A stretch of 64,000 bases of DNA from Pseudomonas baetica (GCF_002813455.1 NZ_PHHE01000001.1:1054001-1118000), one strand, 5' to 3'. Shown: positions 35,207-44,450, counted from the stretch's first letter. The notes: a model not told the origin generated them from the letters alone. A program made the numbers and translations.

Positions 35207-35860
35207 ATGCTCCAGATCCAAAACGTCTGCAAAAGTTACCTCACCCCCCAAGGCCCGTTGCCGGTGCTGCAAGGCGTCGACCTGACGTTGGAGTCCGGCA
35301 GTAGTCTGGCGCTGATGGGCGAATCCGGCAGTGGCAAAAGTACTCTGCTGCACCTGGTGGCCGGCCTCGACAAGGTCGACAGCGGCAGCATTCGTAGCGG
35401 TGAACATCGCCTCGAAAGCATGAACGAAGCGCAACTGGCCAACTGGCGACGCACGGAAATCGGTCTGGTGTTCCAGCAGTTCAACCTGATCGGCAGCTTG
35501 CGCGTCGAAGACAATCTGGCGTTCCAGGCGCGACTGGCCGGGCGTCATGAGCCGCGCTGGCAGGCGCATCTGGTGCAGCGTTTGGGCCTGGCCGATTTGC
35601 TCACGCGCTACCCCGAGCAATTGTCCGGCGGCCAGCAGCAGCGGGTTGCGTTGGGCCGGGCGCTGGCGTCACAGCCGAAACTGTTATTGGCTGACGAACC
35701 CACCGGCAGCCTCGATGAAGCCACCAGTGACGAAGTGTTGGGTCTGTTGCTTGAACTGCTCGACGACACGCCAACGACCTTGTTGATGGTTACTCACAGT
35801 TCTCGGGTCGCAGCGCGACTGGCGCAGCGCGTGGTGCTCTCCAACGGGCGGCTGAGGTGA
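35207..35860 (+). CDS. ABC transporter ATPase (LolD/MacB-like)
   Basis: A 217-residue ATPase of the LolD/MacB (DevA) group: Walker A GESGSGKST (about 39-47), Q-loop FQQFNL, signature LSGGQQQR, Walker B LLLADEPTGSLD and H-loop THSSRV. This group powers mechanotransmission permeases rather than importers. The ATG at 35207 follows AGGTGG. The stop overlaps the permease GTG start (GTGA), so the two are translationally coupled. Confidence 0.88.
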   Translation: MLQIQNVCKSYLTPQGPLPVLQGVDLTLESGSSLALMGESGSGKSTLLHLVAGLDKVDSGSIRSGEHRLESMNEAQLANWRRTEIGLVFQQFNLIGSLRVEDNLAFQARLAGRHEPRWQAHLVQRLGLADLLTRYPEQLSGGQQQRVALGRALASQPKLLLADEPTGSLDEATSDEVLGLLLELLDDTPTTLLMVTHSSRVAARLAQRVVLSNGRLR

Positions 35861-38328
35861 TCGTCTTTGGGCAAACCCTGCGCGCACTGCTCAGCCATTG
35901 GCGGCGGCACCCGGTGCAGTTTTTCAGTGTGCTGACCGGGTTGTGGCTGGCCACCAGCCTGCTGACCGGCGTCGAGGCGCTGAACAGTCAGGCCCGCGAC
36001 AGCTACGCCCGCGCCAGTCAATTGATCGGCGGTGAACCGCAGGCCAGCCTCACTACACCGAACGGCGCAACGTTTGCGCAGCAATGGTTCATCGATCTTC
36101 GGCGTCAGGGCTGGCCGGTGTCACCGCTTGTGCAGGGCCGCTTGAACCTCAAGGGTCACGACAATCAGCGTCTGCAGGTGATGGGCATTGAGCCGGTGTC
36201 ACTGCCGGCCGATTCTGCGGTGGCCGGGGAGGCGATGCCGATCGAACGCATTGTCGAGTTCTTCACGCCACCGGGCAGCACCTGGATTTCCCCGGAAACC
36301 TTGCAGGCCCTGAACCTGCGCGAAGGCGCCACGCCGCAAACGCTCAGTGGCCAGACATTGCCGCCGCTGCTGGCCCGCAAGGACATGGCGCCCGGCGTGT
36401 TGCTGGTGGATATCGGCGTCGCGCAAACCCTGCTCGAACAACCCGGACAACTGTCACGCCTGTTGCTGCCCAAGGATTTTCACGGCGAGTTGCCGGCCTC
36501 GTTGAACGGCCTGTTGCAACTCCAGCGCAGTGGCGAGGAAAACAATCTGGCGCGGCTGACCGAGAGCTTCCACCTGAATCTCGATGCGTTGGGATTTCTC
36601 TCGTTCCTGGTCGGCTTGTTTATCGTCCACGCTGCCATCGGCCTTGCGCTGGAGCAACGGCGCGGTTTGCTGCGCACATTGCGCGCTTGTGGGGTCAGCG
36701 CGAGGATGCTGATCGGCTGTCTGGTTGTTGAATTGGGTGTGTTGGCGCTGATCGGCGGCCTGTTCGGTGTGGTCAGCGGGTATTGGCTGGCCAGCGTGTT
36801 GCTGCCGGATGTCGCCGCGAGCCTGCGTGGTTTGTACGGTGCGGAAGTGGCGGGGCAGCTGCGGCTGAGTCCGTGGTGGTGGTTCAGCGGTATCGGTTTG
36901 AGCCTGCTCGGCGCTTTGCTGGCCGGGGCCAACAGCTTGTTGCGGGCGGCGCGTTTGCCGTTGTTGGCGGTGGCCGATCCGCAAGCCTGGCATCAGCAAT
37001 ATGCGCATTGGTTGCGGCGCCAGGGTTGGCTGGCCTTGGGGTTGGGCGCGATTGCGCTGGTGGCGTTGATCTGGGGCGACAGTCTGGCCAGCGGTTTTGT
37101 ATTGATGGCGGGGCTGATGCTCGGCGCGGCGTTGGCCTTGCCGGTGCTACTGAGCGCGATGCTCAATCCATTGCTCGGCCGCAGTCGTTCGGTGCTCGGC
37201 CAGTGGTTTCTCGCCGACTGCCGCCAGCAACTGCCGGCACTGAGCCTGGCGCTGATGGCGTTGCTTCTGGCCATGGCGGCGAACATCGGCGCCGGCAGCA
37301 TGACCGCCGGTTTCCGTCAGACCTTCAACGACTGGCTCGAACAACGCCTGAGCGCCGAGCTCTACATCAACCCGAGCAACCCGGCGCAGGCCCGGGAAAT
37401 GTACAGCTGGCTCAAACAGCAGCCGCTCGTCACTGCGATACTGCCCAACTGGCAGGTGTCGGTGACGCTGCAAGGCTGGCCGGCGGATGTGTACGGCGTG
37501 ATCGACCATATTTATTACCGCCAGCACTGGCCTTTACTCGACGCCACGGGTGATGACCCGTGGGCGAATCTGGCCGCGGACGACGCGGTGATGCTCAGCG
37601 AACAACTCGCGCGGCGCCTGAAAGTCAGGGCGGGCGATCACCTGATGATTCCCGCGCCGACGGGCTCATGGTCGCCGCGCGTCGTAGGCATCTACGCCGA
37701 TTACGGCAACCCCAAGGGGCACTTGCTGGTCAACATCAATCACCTGCTGCGCGGCTGGCCGCAACTGACGCCAAACCGCTTCAATCTACGTATCGATGCA
37801 CAAAACATTCCGGCATTCGTGAGCGCGTTGCACGCACGCTTCCAGCTGGAGGACAGCCGAATTGTCGATCAGGCGCGGCTCAAGGGCTGGTCGGTTCAGG
37901 TGTTCGAACGCACCTTTGCCGCCACCGCCGCGCTCAACAGCCTGACGCTGGCGGTCGCCGGCGTGGCGCTGTTCATCAGCCTGTTGACTCAGAGCCAGAG
38001 CCGTCTCGGCCAACTCGCACCGCTGTGGGCGCTGGGCGTGACGCGGCGGCAGTTGATGCTGCTCAACCTCGGCCAGACCTGGCTGCTGGCGGTGCTGACG
38101 CTGGTGTTGGCATTGCCGTTGGGGGTCGCGCTGGCATGGTGTCTGGATGCGGTCATCAATGTGCAGGCGTTTGGTTGGCGTTTGCCGTTGCGGGTGTTCC
38201 CTTGGCAATTGGTGCAGTTGACGGGATTGGCGCTACTGGCGACCTTGCTGGCGTCGGCGTGGCCACTGTATTCGCTGTATCGCACGCAACCGGCGGATCT
38301 GCTGAGGACGTTTGCTCATGAAGATTAA
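35857..38328 (+). CDS. FtsX-like ABC permease, duplicated domain
   Basis: An 823-residue permease with an N-terminal transmembrane helix (about 18-35), a large periplasmic domain, a FtsX-type three-helix block (about 245-370), a middle block (about 385-480), a second periplasmic domain and a final three-helix block (about 680-810). This doubled FtsX layout is found in AttFG-like and YbbP-like permeases. It would work with the ATPase encoded just upstream on envelope lipids or lipoproteins. The GTG start overlaps the ATPase stop; its end overlaps the lipoprotein gene by 11 nt. Confidence 0.85.
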   Translation: MIVFGQTLRALLSHWRRHPVQFFSVLTGLWLATSLLTGVEALNSQARDSYARASQLIGGEPQASLTTPNGATFAQQWFIDLRRQGWPVSPLVQGRLNLKGHDNQRLQVMGIEPVSLPADSAVAGEAMPIERIVEFFTPPGSTWISPETLQALNLREGATPQTLSGQTLPPLLARKDMAPGVLLVDIGVAQTLLEQPGQLSRLLLPKDFHGELPASLNGLLQLQRSGEENNLARLTESFHLNLDALGFLSFLVGLFIVHAAIGLALEQRRGLLRTLRACGVSARMLIGCLVVELGVLALIGGLFGVVSGYWLASVLLPDVAASLRGLYGAEVAGQLRLSPWWWFSGIGLSLLGALLAGANSLLRAARLPLLAVADPQAWHQQYAHWLRRQGWLALGLGAIALVALIWGDSLASGFVLMAGLMLGAALALPVLLSAMLNPLLGRSRSVLGQWFLADCRQQLPALSLALMALLLAMAANIGAGSMTAGFRQTFNDWLEQRLSAELYINPSNPAQAREMYSWLKQQPLVTAILPNWQVSVTLQGWPADVYGVIDHIYYRQHWPLLDATGDDPWANLAADDAVMLSEQLARRLKVRAGDHLMIPAPTGSWSPRVVGIYADYGNPKGHLLVNINHLLRGWPQLTPNRFNLRIDAQNIPAFVSALHARFQLEDSRIVDQARLKGWSVQVFERTFAATAALNSLTLAVAGVALFISLLTQSQSRLGQLAPLWALGVTRRQLMLLNLGQTWLLAVLTLVLALPLGVALAWCLDAVINVQAFGWRLPLRVFPWQLVQLTGLALLATLLASAWPLYSLYRTQPADLLRTFAHED

Positions 38329-39385
38329 CGTCGTTGTGTTGATGCTTGTGCTGTTGCTCGCTGGCTGCGATCAGTCTGCGCCTGAGCAGAAGGGCTTTGC
38401 CGGGATGGGCGATCAGGCGCAGGCCTTTACGCCGGTGGTGCCGGGACGGGTATTCAGCTTCCCGGCGGATCATGGCGCCCATGACGGTTTTCGCATCGAG
38501 TGGTGGTACGTCACCGCCAATCTCAAGGATCAGCAGGGCAATGGGTTTGGCGTGCAATGGACGCTGTTTCGCAGCGCCCTCAAACCAGTGCCGGAGCAAA
38601 CAGGATGGGGCAATCAAACGATCTGGCTGGGGCATGCGGCGGTGACTTCCAGCTCGGTGCATTACGCCGCCGAACGCTATGCCCGTGGCGGCGTCGGTCA
38701 GGCCGGTGTGCGCCTCGCGCCGTTCGAGGCGTGGATCGACGATTGGATGTTCGCCAGTCAGGCGCAGGATCCGTTGACTGACCTGCAACTGAGTGCTCGC
38801 GATAAATCCTTCGCCTATCAACTGCACCTCACTTCCAACCGACCACTGGTGTTGCAGGGTGACAAGGGTTTCAGCCAGAAATCGGAGGAAGGGCAGGCGT
38901 CGTATTACTACAGTCAGCCGTTTTTCCAGGCCAGCGGCACCTTGCAGATCGATGGTCAGACCTACACCGTCAGCGGCCCGGCCTGGCTCGACCGCGAGTG
39001 GAGCAGCCAACCGCTGACCGCCAACCAGACCGGCTGGGACTGGTTCTCCTTACACCTGGACGGCGGCGAACACCTCATGCTCTATCGCATGCGCCAGAAG
39101 GACGGCGCGCCGTATCTGACCGGCACCTGGATCGCCGCTGACGGGCAGACGCAGACCCTGCGCAGCGATCAGATCAAACTTACCCCGCAAGCTAACGTGA
39201 ATGTCGCCGGCCGCTCGATGCCGGTGCGCTGGTCGATCAGCATTCCCGATAAACATCTCGACATCGGCCTGTCGGCACTCAATGCCAATGCCTGGATGAA
39301 CCTGCGCATCCCCTACTGGGAAGGCCCGGTGCGTATCAGCGGCAGTCATGGTGGGCAGGGCTATCTGGAAATGACCGGTTACTGA
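38318..39385 (+). CDS. AttH/CrtC-like lipoprotein
   Basis: A 355-residue lipoprotein with a lipobox LAGC near residue 17. The mature part is the duplicated lipocalin-like fold of the AttH/carotenoid 1,2-hydratase family (EWWYVTANLKDQQGNGFGVQWTLFR near the N-terminus, then SGPAWLDREWSSQPL and GWDWFSLHLDGGEHLMLYRMR). With the ATPase and FtsX-type permease it forms an att-like trio, probably moving a lipidic substrate at the periplasmic side (inference). The ATG at 38318 follows GAGGA. Confidence 0.82.
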   Translation: MKINVVVLMLVLLLAGCDQSAPEQKGFAGMGDQAQAFTPVVPGRVFSFPADHGAHDGFRIEWWYVTANLKDQQGNGFGVQWTLFRSALKPVPEQTGWGNQTIWLGHAAVTSSSVHYAAERYARGGVGQAGVRLAPFEAWIDDWMFASQAQDPLTDLQLSARDKSFAYQLHLTSNRPLVLQGDKGFSQKSEEGQASYYYSQPFFQASGTLQIDGQTYTVSGPAWLDREWSSQPLTANQTGWDWFSLHLDGGEHLMLYRMRQKDGAPYLTGTWIAADGQTQTLRSDQIKLTPQANVNVAGRSMPVRWSISIPDKHLDIGLSALNANAWMNLRIPYWEGPVRISGSHGGQGYLEMTGY

Positions 39386-39500
39386 CGGTCTGGATGGATT
39401 GAGTTGAACTCCATTTGATCTCTCAACCTCTACAAAAGGACTCTCCCGCCATCAATGTCGTCCGCGAACTGGACGACCCCGCAGCCTGAGGACTACCCCG

Positions 39501-39683
39501 ATGAAACCGACCTGCGAAAACGAGCACCCCGACGCACCACGGCCAGCGGGGGAAACCGAGCGCGACAACGATGCACTGCGGCCCACTGATCCCAAGCAGC
39601 GACAAAACACCAGTAAAGGTACCGCGAGCGGCGAATCTACAGCGCAAGAGACGGCCGCGCCACACACCAAGGCCAAACCCTGA
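39501..39683 (+). CDS. Small hydrophilic disordered protein
   Basis: A 60-residue frame preceded by GAGGAC at fair spacing. The product is almost entirely polar (Glu, Lys, Thr, Pro, Asp-rich) with no hydrophobic segment, so it is predicted to be disordered. It is similar in style to short stress-related Pseudomonas proteins, but I do not recognise it. It stands between the AttH-like gene and a periplasmic protein gene in the same orientation. Confidence 0.45.
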   Translation: MKPTCENEHPDAPRPAGETERDNDALRPTDPKQRQNTSKGTASGESTAQETAAPHTKAKP

Positions 39684-39768
39684 ACAGCGTCTATGCTCAG
39701 TGACACACCCGGCGCCTGAGCCGGTTTGGGCACCGGGTGCTACCACTCATTACAGGGAAAGTACGCTT

Positions 39769-40353
39769 ATGAAGCTCCATGCACTGGCCAAGTCGATCAC
39801 CCTTGCAACCCTTCTGTCCGCCACCAGCCTTGGCGCGTTTGCCGCCGATATACCGCTGTCCGCCGCCATCGAAGCCGATCAGGTCACCACCAAAGTGATT
39901 GCCGTGGACGCGGCCAATCATCAGGTCGTGCTCGAAGGCGCAGAGGGTCGTCAGGTTCATGTGCAACTCAGCGACAAAGCGAAAAATCTCGCCAATCTGA
40001 AGGTCGGCGATCTGGTAACGATCCAAGTCCAGCGATCCGTCGCAGCCTACCTCGACACCGAGGTGGATAAAGGTCTGCCTGGCACCGTCGAGCGTTCCGG
40101 CGAACTGCGTAACGCTCCCGGCAGCGAAAATCCCGGCGGCGAAGCTTATCGCCAGATCCGGGTTCAGTTGAAAATCACCAAAATTGATTTAAATAAAAAT
40201 CAGGTGACACTGAAAAATCCGGCGGGGCAGTCGAAAACCCTGGACGTCAAATCGCCTGAAAACCAAGCCAAGCTCAAAGATCTCAACGTCGGACAGAGTG
40301 TTGTTGTCACTTACACCGATATCTTAAAAGTGACCAGTCAACATGAAAGTTGA
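39769..40353 (+). CDS. Periplasmic protein with two related beta-type repeats
   Basis: A 194-residue exported protein (signal peptide about 1-25, ending AFA). The mature part contains two similar units: KVIAVDAANHQVVLEG...LKVGDLVTIQV (about 43-90) and KITKIDLNKNQVTLKN...LNVGQSVVVTYTDIL (about 137-187). Each has a beta-hairpin followed by a KxLxVG turn and a strand. They look like duplicated OB- or SH3-like folds. Function is unknown. GGGAAA precedes the ATG. The third base of codons and GC content fall toward the 3' end. Confidence 0.7.
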   Translation: MKLHALAKSITLATLLSATSLGAFAADIPLSAAIEADQVTTKVIAVDAANHQVVLEGAEGRQVHVQLSDKAKNLANLKVGDLVTIQVQRSVAAYLDTEVDKGLPGTVERSGELRNAPGSENPGGEAYRQIRVQLKITKIDLNKNQVTLKNPAGQSKTLDVKSPENQAKLKDLNVGQSVVVTYTDILKVTSQHES

Positions 40354-40543
40354 GTATTAGCTCTACAGAATGATTGTTCTTGTACAGGGTATTGTATGAG
40401 AACAATCATTTAAAAGTGTGCGCTTCGATGTGACGGGTAGTTTCTAAACAGATTCGTCGATAAATATCTATTAACTCATTCGTACATAAATTTCATGTAC
40501 GTCAATGACGACATATCCGCCAACTTCTATTAAAATCCTTCCC

Positions 40544-40673
40544 GTTCGCCCAGTGTCAGGGCTCTTTACCGGTGCATGGATTGCCAGGCCATTACACTGG
40601 GCGAACACCTCTTCGCAGTGATTGTATACAATTTTCAGAACAAAAAAGGGCGACTGTTCAGTCGCCCTTTTTT
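40544..40673 (+). ncRNA. Candidate small RNA with 13-bp stem and terminator
   Basis: A perfect 13-bp inverted repeat, GTTCGCCCAGTGT (40544-40556) and ACACTGGGCGAAC (40594-40606), encloses a 37-nt loop. It is followed after about 35 nt by an intrinsic terminator. A TAAAAT element at 40531-40536 could be a -10 for a transcript starting near 40543. The whole unit would be about 130 nt, a normal size for a trans-acting RNA. I do not recognise the family. Confidence 0.4.
40642..40673. terminator. Bidirectional rho-independent terminator
   Basis: The stem AAAAAAGGGCGAC-TGTTCA-GTCGCCCTTTTTT is flanked by A- and T-runs. It can end plus-strand transcripts and the minus-strand glycosyltransferase gene that stops at 40709. 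Confidence 0.9.
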
Positions 40674-40708
40674 GTTGCTCGCAATTAATTCGGTGCTTAA
40701 ACCAGAGG

Positions 40709-41512
40709 CTAAGCCTGCTGCCCTTGAAAACGCTTGAGCGTGGCCTGATACATTTTTGTCCGCCGGTGATTTTCCCCGTAGGTACCCGCCGCCGCGACGG
40801 TTTCTGCCTGGATGTGATCCAGATAGCGGAAAATCTTGCGCGGCGACAGAAACTTGATGCCGTAGCCCAGGTTCACCATCCGATCCTGCAGGGTATAACC
40901 CGGCACCCGATCATCCATGCAAAAGTGCAGACCCTGCGACTTCATCAATCGCGCATTCCACAAGGTGCAAAAGCTTTTCAGATGAGTTTCCTTATAGGGC
41001 TTCGGCTCTTTGGATTTCCAGCCCAGGCTGATTTTTGCACGTCGGATATAGTGCTTGCACAAGCGCGAAGTTAAACGCCAGGTATCGCGCACAACCCCCC
41101 GATTGATTTGCTCGACACAACCCACCGCCGCCATATCCGCACTTTTCGTACACTCGCGCATCATCATCGCAAACACTTCGTTGTCGTAGACAAAGGTGTC
41201 GGTGTGCAGCAGGAAAAGATAATCGGTGTCAACTTTCTCCAGCGCCAGATCCAGTGCCTTACCGTGAGCAATGTGGCCTGGTTCTTTACCAGGCGAAGGC
41301 CGCTCGATCAGATTGATCCAGTCAAGTGAACGCAAGTAATCCAGACTTGCGTCTGCAGAATCGTTGTCTACCACCCACACCGGAATGCGCTGTTCCTTGA
41401 CGTGCTTATGCAACAACTCCAGGCACATTCTGGTGATGTCCGGGGTTTTGTAATTGACCAAAACAAGACTGAAGTTCGACTGTTGTTTGGCTGGTAAATC
41501 AAGCGCTTTCAT
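40709..41512 (-). CDS. Glycosyltransferase family 2
   Basis: A 267-residue GT-A protein without membrane segments: FSLVLVNYKTPDITRMCLELL at the N-terminus, WVVDNDSADAS, and a DxD-type LLHTDTFVYD (about 105-115). A basic middle region follows. Possibly acts on lipopolysaccharide or another surface glycan. An ATG 15 nt upstream (41527) is also in frame; neither start has a good Shine-Dalgarno. The IS256 element has inserted about 120 bp upstream of the start, close to or inside its promoter. The gene is alone between a terminator and the insertion. Confidence 0.75.
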   Translation of the reverse strand: MKALDLPAKQQSNFSLVLVNYKTPDITRMCLELLHKHVKEQRIPVWVVDNDSADASLDYLRSLDWINLIERPSPGKEPGHIAHGKALDLALEKVDTDYLFLLHTDTFVYDNEVFAMMMRECTKSADMAAVGCVEQINRGVVRDTWRLTSRLCKHYIRRAKISLGWKSKEPKPYKETHLKSFCTLWNARLMKSQGLHFCMDDRVPGYTLQDRMVNLGYGIKFLSPRKIFRYLDHIQAETVAAAGTYGENHRRTKMYQATLKRFQGQQA

Positions 41513-41633
41513 ATCAGAAGGACCCATCCGCGGTTCATTGGCGACAGTGGTTTCATGGCCCGGGATGCTAACGAGGCAACCTTAGGCGAAGCTTAATTTG
41601 CGGATTCGCACGGCTTACACGCTAAACTGGAGA

Positions 41634-42959
41634 GTGTCAGATTTTTTGTGTGCGGGCCGGGTTTTACCAGGTCGGCCTGATAAATCGATCTCCGTACAGA
41701 ATCGCAAATTGGTTCATCGCACTCTTCCAGTCATGAGCCGCCGAGCCCCAGTTTGCCGTGATGTTACGCAGCCCAAGCCAGATCAGCTTGGTCGCTGCGT
41801 CATCCGTCGGGAAGTGGCCCCGGGTCTTGATGATCTTGCGTAGCTGAGCGTTGATGCTTTCGATAGCGTTGGTCGTATAGATCACTTTTCGAATGGCAGG
41901 CGGGAAGACAAAAAATGGAATCACTCGATCCCAGGCTCGTCTCCAGGCCGCCACCACCGTTGGGTATTGCTTACCCCAAGGGCCATTTTCAAAGGCATCC
42001 AGTGCTTCCTCAGCCGCTTCTGCGTTGATGGCTTGATAGATCGGTTTTAGCGCCTTGGCCAGCTCACGGCGCTTGTCCCACGCCGCGTAATCGAGGCTGT
42101 TGCGGATCAAGTGGACGATGCATGTTTGCAGCGTTGTTGCCGGAAATACTGCGCTTAGCGCCTCTGGCATGCCTTTGAGACCGTCAGTCACGGCGATCAG
42201 CACGTCCTCTACGCCGCGGGTCTTGAGGTCGTTGAAGACCTTCATCCAGAACTTCGCACCCTCGGTGTTTTCGATCCAGATACCAAGAATATCGCGCGTT
42301 CCATCGGGTAAAACACCCAGCGCCAAGTAAATCGCCTTGTTGCGGACAAGGCCTTCTTCTCGGATCTTGACCCGCAGCGCATCGAAGAAAATGACTGGGT
42401 ACATCGGCTCAAGCGGTCGCTGTTGCCACGCACCAATTTCCTCCATCACCTCGTGCGTGACTGAGCTGATGAAGTCATGGGAAACGTCCGTCCCGTATTG
42501 CTCAGAGAGGAAAGCGCGGATTTCTCGAACGGTCATGCCTCGGGCATACATGGCGATGATCTTGTCATCAAAACCGGTGTAACGCCGCTCATGCTTGGGG
42601 ATCAGAATGGGGGCAAAACTGCCATCCCGATCACGGGGAATCTCCAGCCGCAGCGGGCCATCCCCCGTCAAAATCGTCTTGCCCGTTTTGCCATTGCGCT
42701 GGTTGGTTTCATCCTCTGGGCGCTGCGCGCCCGGCGGATACCCCAGGTGGTGACCGAGCTCGGCACTCAATGCTCGCTCAATCAAGGCCTTCTTGAAGGC
42801 CGCAGAAGCGTCTTCAATAGCCTCTGCGGTAATCAGCCCCTCACCGAACTCTTCGAGCAGCTCCTTGGGGATTTTTGGTAGGTCACGCAGGGGTTTCTTT
42901 TTGGTTGGCATACATGCACCTCTTACTCATGTTATGCCCGAACACAAAATTTCTGACAC
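41634..42959 (-). mobile_element. IS256-family insertion sequence
   Basis: A 1326-bp element. Its 24-bp terminal inverted repeats (41634-41657 and 42936-42959, starting GTGTCAGA and ending CGGGC) match at 21 of 24 positions. It contains one transposase gene on the minus strand. No 8-9-bp target duplication is visible outside these ends (ACTGGAGA on the left, CCCCTGAC on the right), so one flank may have been altered since insertion, or the ends lie slightly further out. Confidence 0.85.
41664..42911 (-). CDS. IS256-family transposase (mutator type)
   Basis: A 415-residue DDE transposase. The first catalytic aspartate is in FFDALRVKIREEG, the second in VTDGLKGMPEAL, and the glutamate in the TTNAIESINAQLRK block, all typical of the mutator/IS256 family. 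LQTCIVHLIRNSL adds the conserved C/H region. Full length and without frameshift, so the element may be active. It fills nearly the whole insertion sequence. Confidence 0.93.
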   Translation of the reverse strand: MPTKKKPLRDLPKIPKELLEEFGEGLITAEAIEDASAAFKKALIERALSAELGHHLGYPPGAQRPEDETNQRNGKTGKTILTGDGPLRLEIPRDRDGSFAPILIPKHERRYTGFDDKIIAMYARGMTVREIRAFLSEQYGTDVSHDFISSVTHEVMEEIGAWQQRPLEPMYPVIFFDALRVKIREEGLVRNKAIYLALGVLPDGTRDILGIWIENTEGAKFWMKVFNDLKTRGVEDVLIAVTDGLKGMPEALSAVFPATTLQTCIVHLIRNSLDYAAWDKRRELAKALKPIYQAINAEAAEEALDAFENGPWGKQYPTVVAAWRRAWDRVIPFFVFPPAIRKVIYTTNAIESINAQLRKIIKTRGHFPTDDAATKLIWLGLRNITANWGSAAHDWKSAMNQFAILYGDRFIRPTW

Positions 42960-43063
42960 CCCCTGACCCGCCGTCAGGGCGGAACCCTAATCAGCAACAC
43001 CCGCAGCAACGGATATGCCCCCAATCCCACCCCCAAAAAAACAATCCGGCAGGTGCACTCGGT

Positions 43064-44215
43064 TCAGACCTTCAACACCTTGCCCCCAATAGCCACCGCC
43101 ACCAGCAGCACCGCCATCAACCCAAAGGCAAAACTCAAACTGCTGGCATGGGCAACAAAACCAATCACCGCCGGCCCCGCCAGAATCCCCGCATAACCCA
43201 ACGTAGTAATCGCCGGCACCGCGATGCTTTCCGGCATCACCGTCTGCTTGCCCACCGCCGTATACAGCACCGGCACAATGTTCGAACAACCAGCGCCGAC
43301 CAGTGCATACCCGACCAGCGCCGCTTCCCAGCTCGGCGCAAACGTCGCCAGAAACAGTCCGGCGGCGGCCAACAAACCGCCAAACAAAATGATCCGCGTC
43401 GCACCGACAACCCGCACAATCCGGTCACCCATCAAGCGTCCGGCGGTCATGGTCAGGGCAAACGCCGCGTAACCTAATCCCGCATACGCCGTGTCGATCC
43501 CGCGCTCCTGCGCCAGGAACACCGCGCTCCAGTCCAGCGCCGCGCCTTCGGTGAGGAATACGATGAAACACATCCCGCCAATAAACAGCACGATGCCGTG
43601 GGGAATGGCGAATGCAGGCCCGGAGCTTTCGCTGCCGTAGGGCAACATGTGCGGCACGCACTTGAACAATGCAGCGATCAACACCGCCACCACCACCAGC
43701 ATCGCGCCCAACGGTGACAGGCCGAGGCCAAGCAGGGCGCTCACGCCCGCCGCGCCGACGATGCCGCCAAGGCTGAACAGGCCGTGAAAACCCGACATCA
43801 TGTTCTTGCCGCTGGCGCGCTCGACGATCACCGCTTGCAGGTTCACCGTCGAATCCACGGTGCCGAGGCCGGCGCCGAACATGAACAGCGTGGCGATCAG
43901 CGCCGGGATCGACGATACCGTCGCCAGCAATGGCAATGCTGCGCAGATCAACAGCGTGCCGCCAGTTGCCACTCGGCGGCAGCCGAATCGCGTGGCGAGC
44001 ATCCCCGCCATCGGCATCGCCAATATCGAACCCACCCCCAGACACAAGAGCAACAGCCCCAGCGTGCCCTCATCAAGCCCGGCCCGTGCCTTGGCGTACG
44101 GCACCAGTGGCGCCCACGCGGCAATGCCGAGCCCGGCGATGAAGAAAGCGATGCGCGTGGACATCTGTTGCAGGCGTCCGGGGACGAAAGTGTCTTGGGG
44201 GTTGAGGCTGGTCAT
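43064..44215 (-). CDS. MFS transporter (YbjJ-like)
   Basis: A 383-residue carrier with 12 hydrophobic segments. STRIAFFIAGLGIAAWAPLVPYAKARAGLDEGTLGLLLLCLGVG-type N-terminal wording and the later GFHGLFSLGGIVGAAG block place it in the YbjJ/fucose-permease-like branch of the MFS. The substrate is unknown. The start at 44215 follows AAGGATC; the longer frame upstream reads through a REP unit and is rejected. It is single and ends about 105 bp from the IS256 end. Confidence 0.82.
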   Translation of the reverse strand: MTSLNPQDTFVPGRLQQMSTRIAFFIAGLGIAAWAPLVPYAKARAGLDEGTLGLLLLCLGVGSILAMPMAGMLATRFGCRRVATGGTLLICAALPLLATVSSIPALIATLFMFGAGLGTVDSTVNLQAVIVERASGKNMMSGFHGLFSLGGIVGAAGVSALLGLGLSPLGAMLVVVAVLIAALFKCVPHMLPYGSESSGPAFAIPHGIVLFIGGMCFIVFLTEGAALDWSAVFLAQERGIDTAYAGLGYAAFALTMTAGRLMGDRIVRVVGATRIILFGGLLAAAGLFLATFAPSWEAALVGYALVGAGCSNIVPVLYTAVGKQTVMPESIAVPAITTLGYAGILAGPAVIGFVAHASSLSFAFGLMAVLLVAVAIGGKVLKV

Positions 44216-44314
44216 ATCGATCCTTGGCAAAAAACGTCGCGTCCCCGAAGGACAGTGAGTACGCGTCGAGGTTCGATCGCGAGTGTTCCGGGGACGTGCA
44301 GCCGACATCCTAAC

Positions 44315-44401
44315 CTGTAGGCGTGAGCCTGCTCGCGATAGCGGTGGATCAGACGACATTTTTTCTGACCCGGCGCTATCGCGAGCAGGCTCACGCCTCC
44401 A
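44315..44401. repeat. REP pair, diverged subtype
   Basis: Inverted copies of GTAGGCGTGAGCCTGCTCGC and GCGAGCAGGCTCACGCCTCC. The outer GGGAGCGAG of the other REPs is replaced by GGCGTGAG on both arms, so the change is compensated and the hairpin is kept. Confidence 0.85.
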
Positions 44402-44450
44402 GTGGGTTGCGGTTTACAGTGGACTTCTTTGGCAGCCGGGATAGAAAGTG

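Larger units (their letters stand above)
40354..40708. other. Intergenic region with candidate small RNA
   Basis: This 355-nt region is AT-rich in its first half and holds no plausible protein gene. Its second half carries a long dyad and a terminator, described as a candidate RNA at 40544-40673. Confidence 0.6.

Noticed and set aside
42961..43063. A possible gene fragment or second IS end beside the IS256 element
   Set aside because: No terminal repeat copy, frame or family motif could be found; the stretch is short C-rich intergenic DNA.
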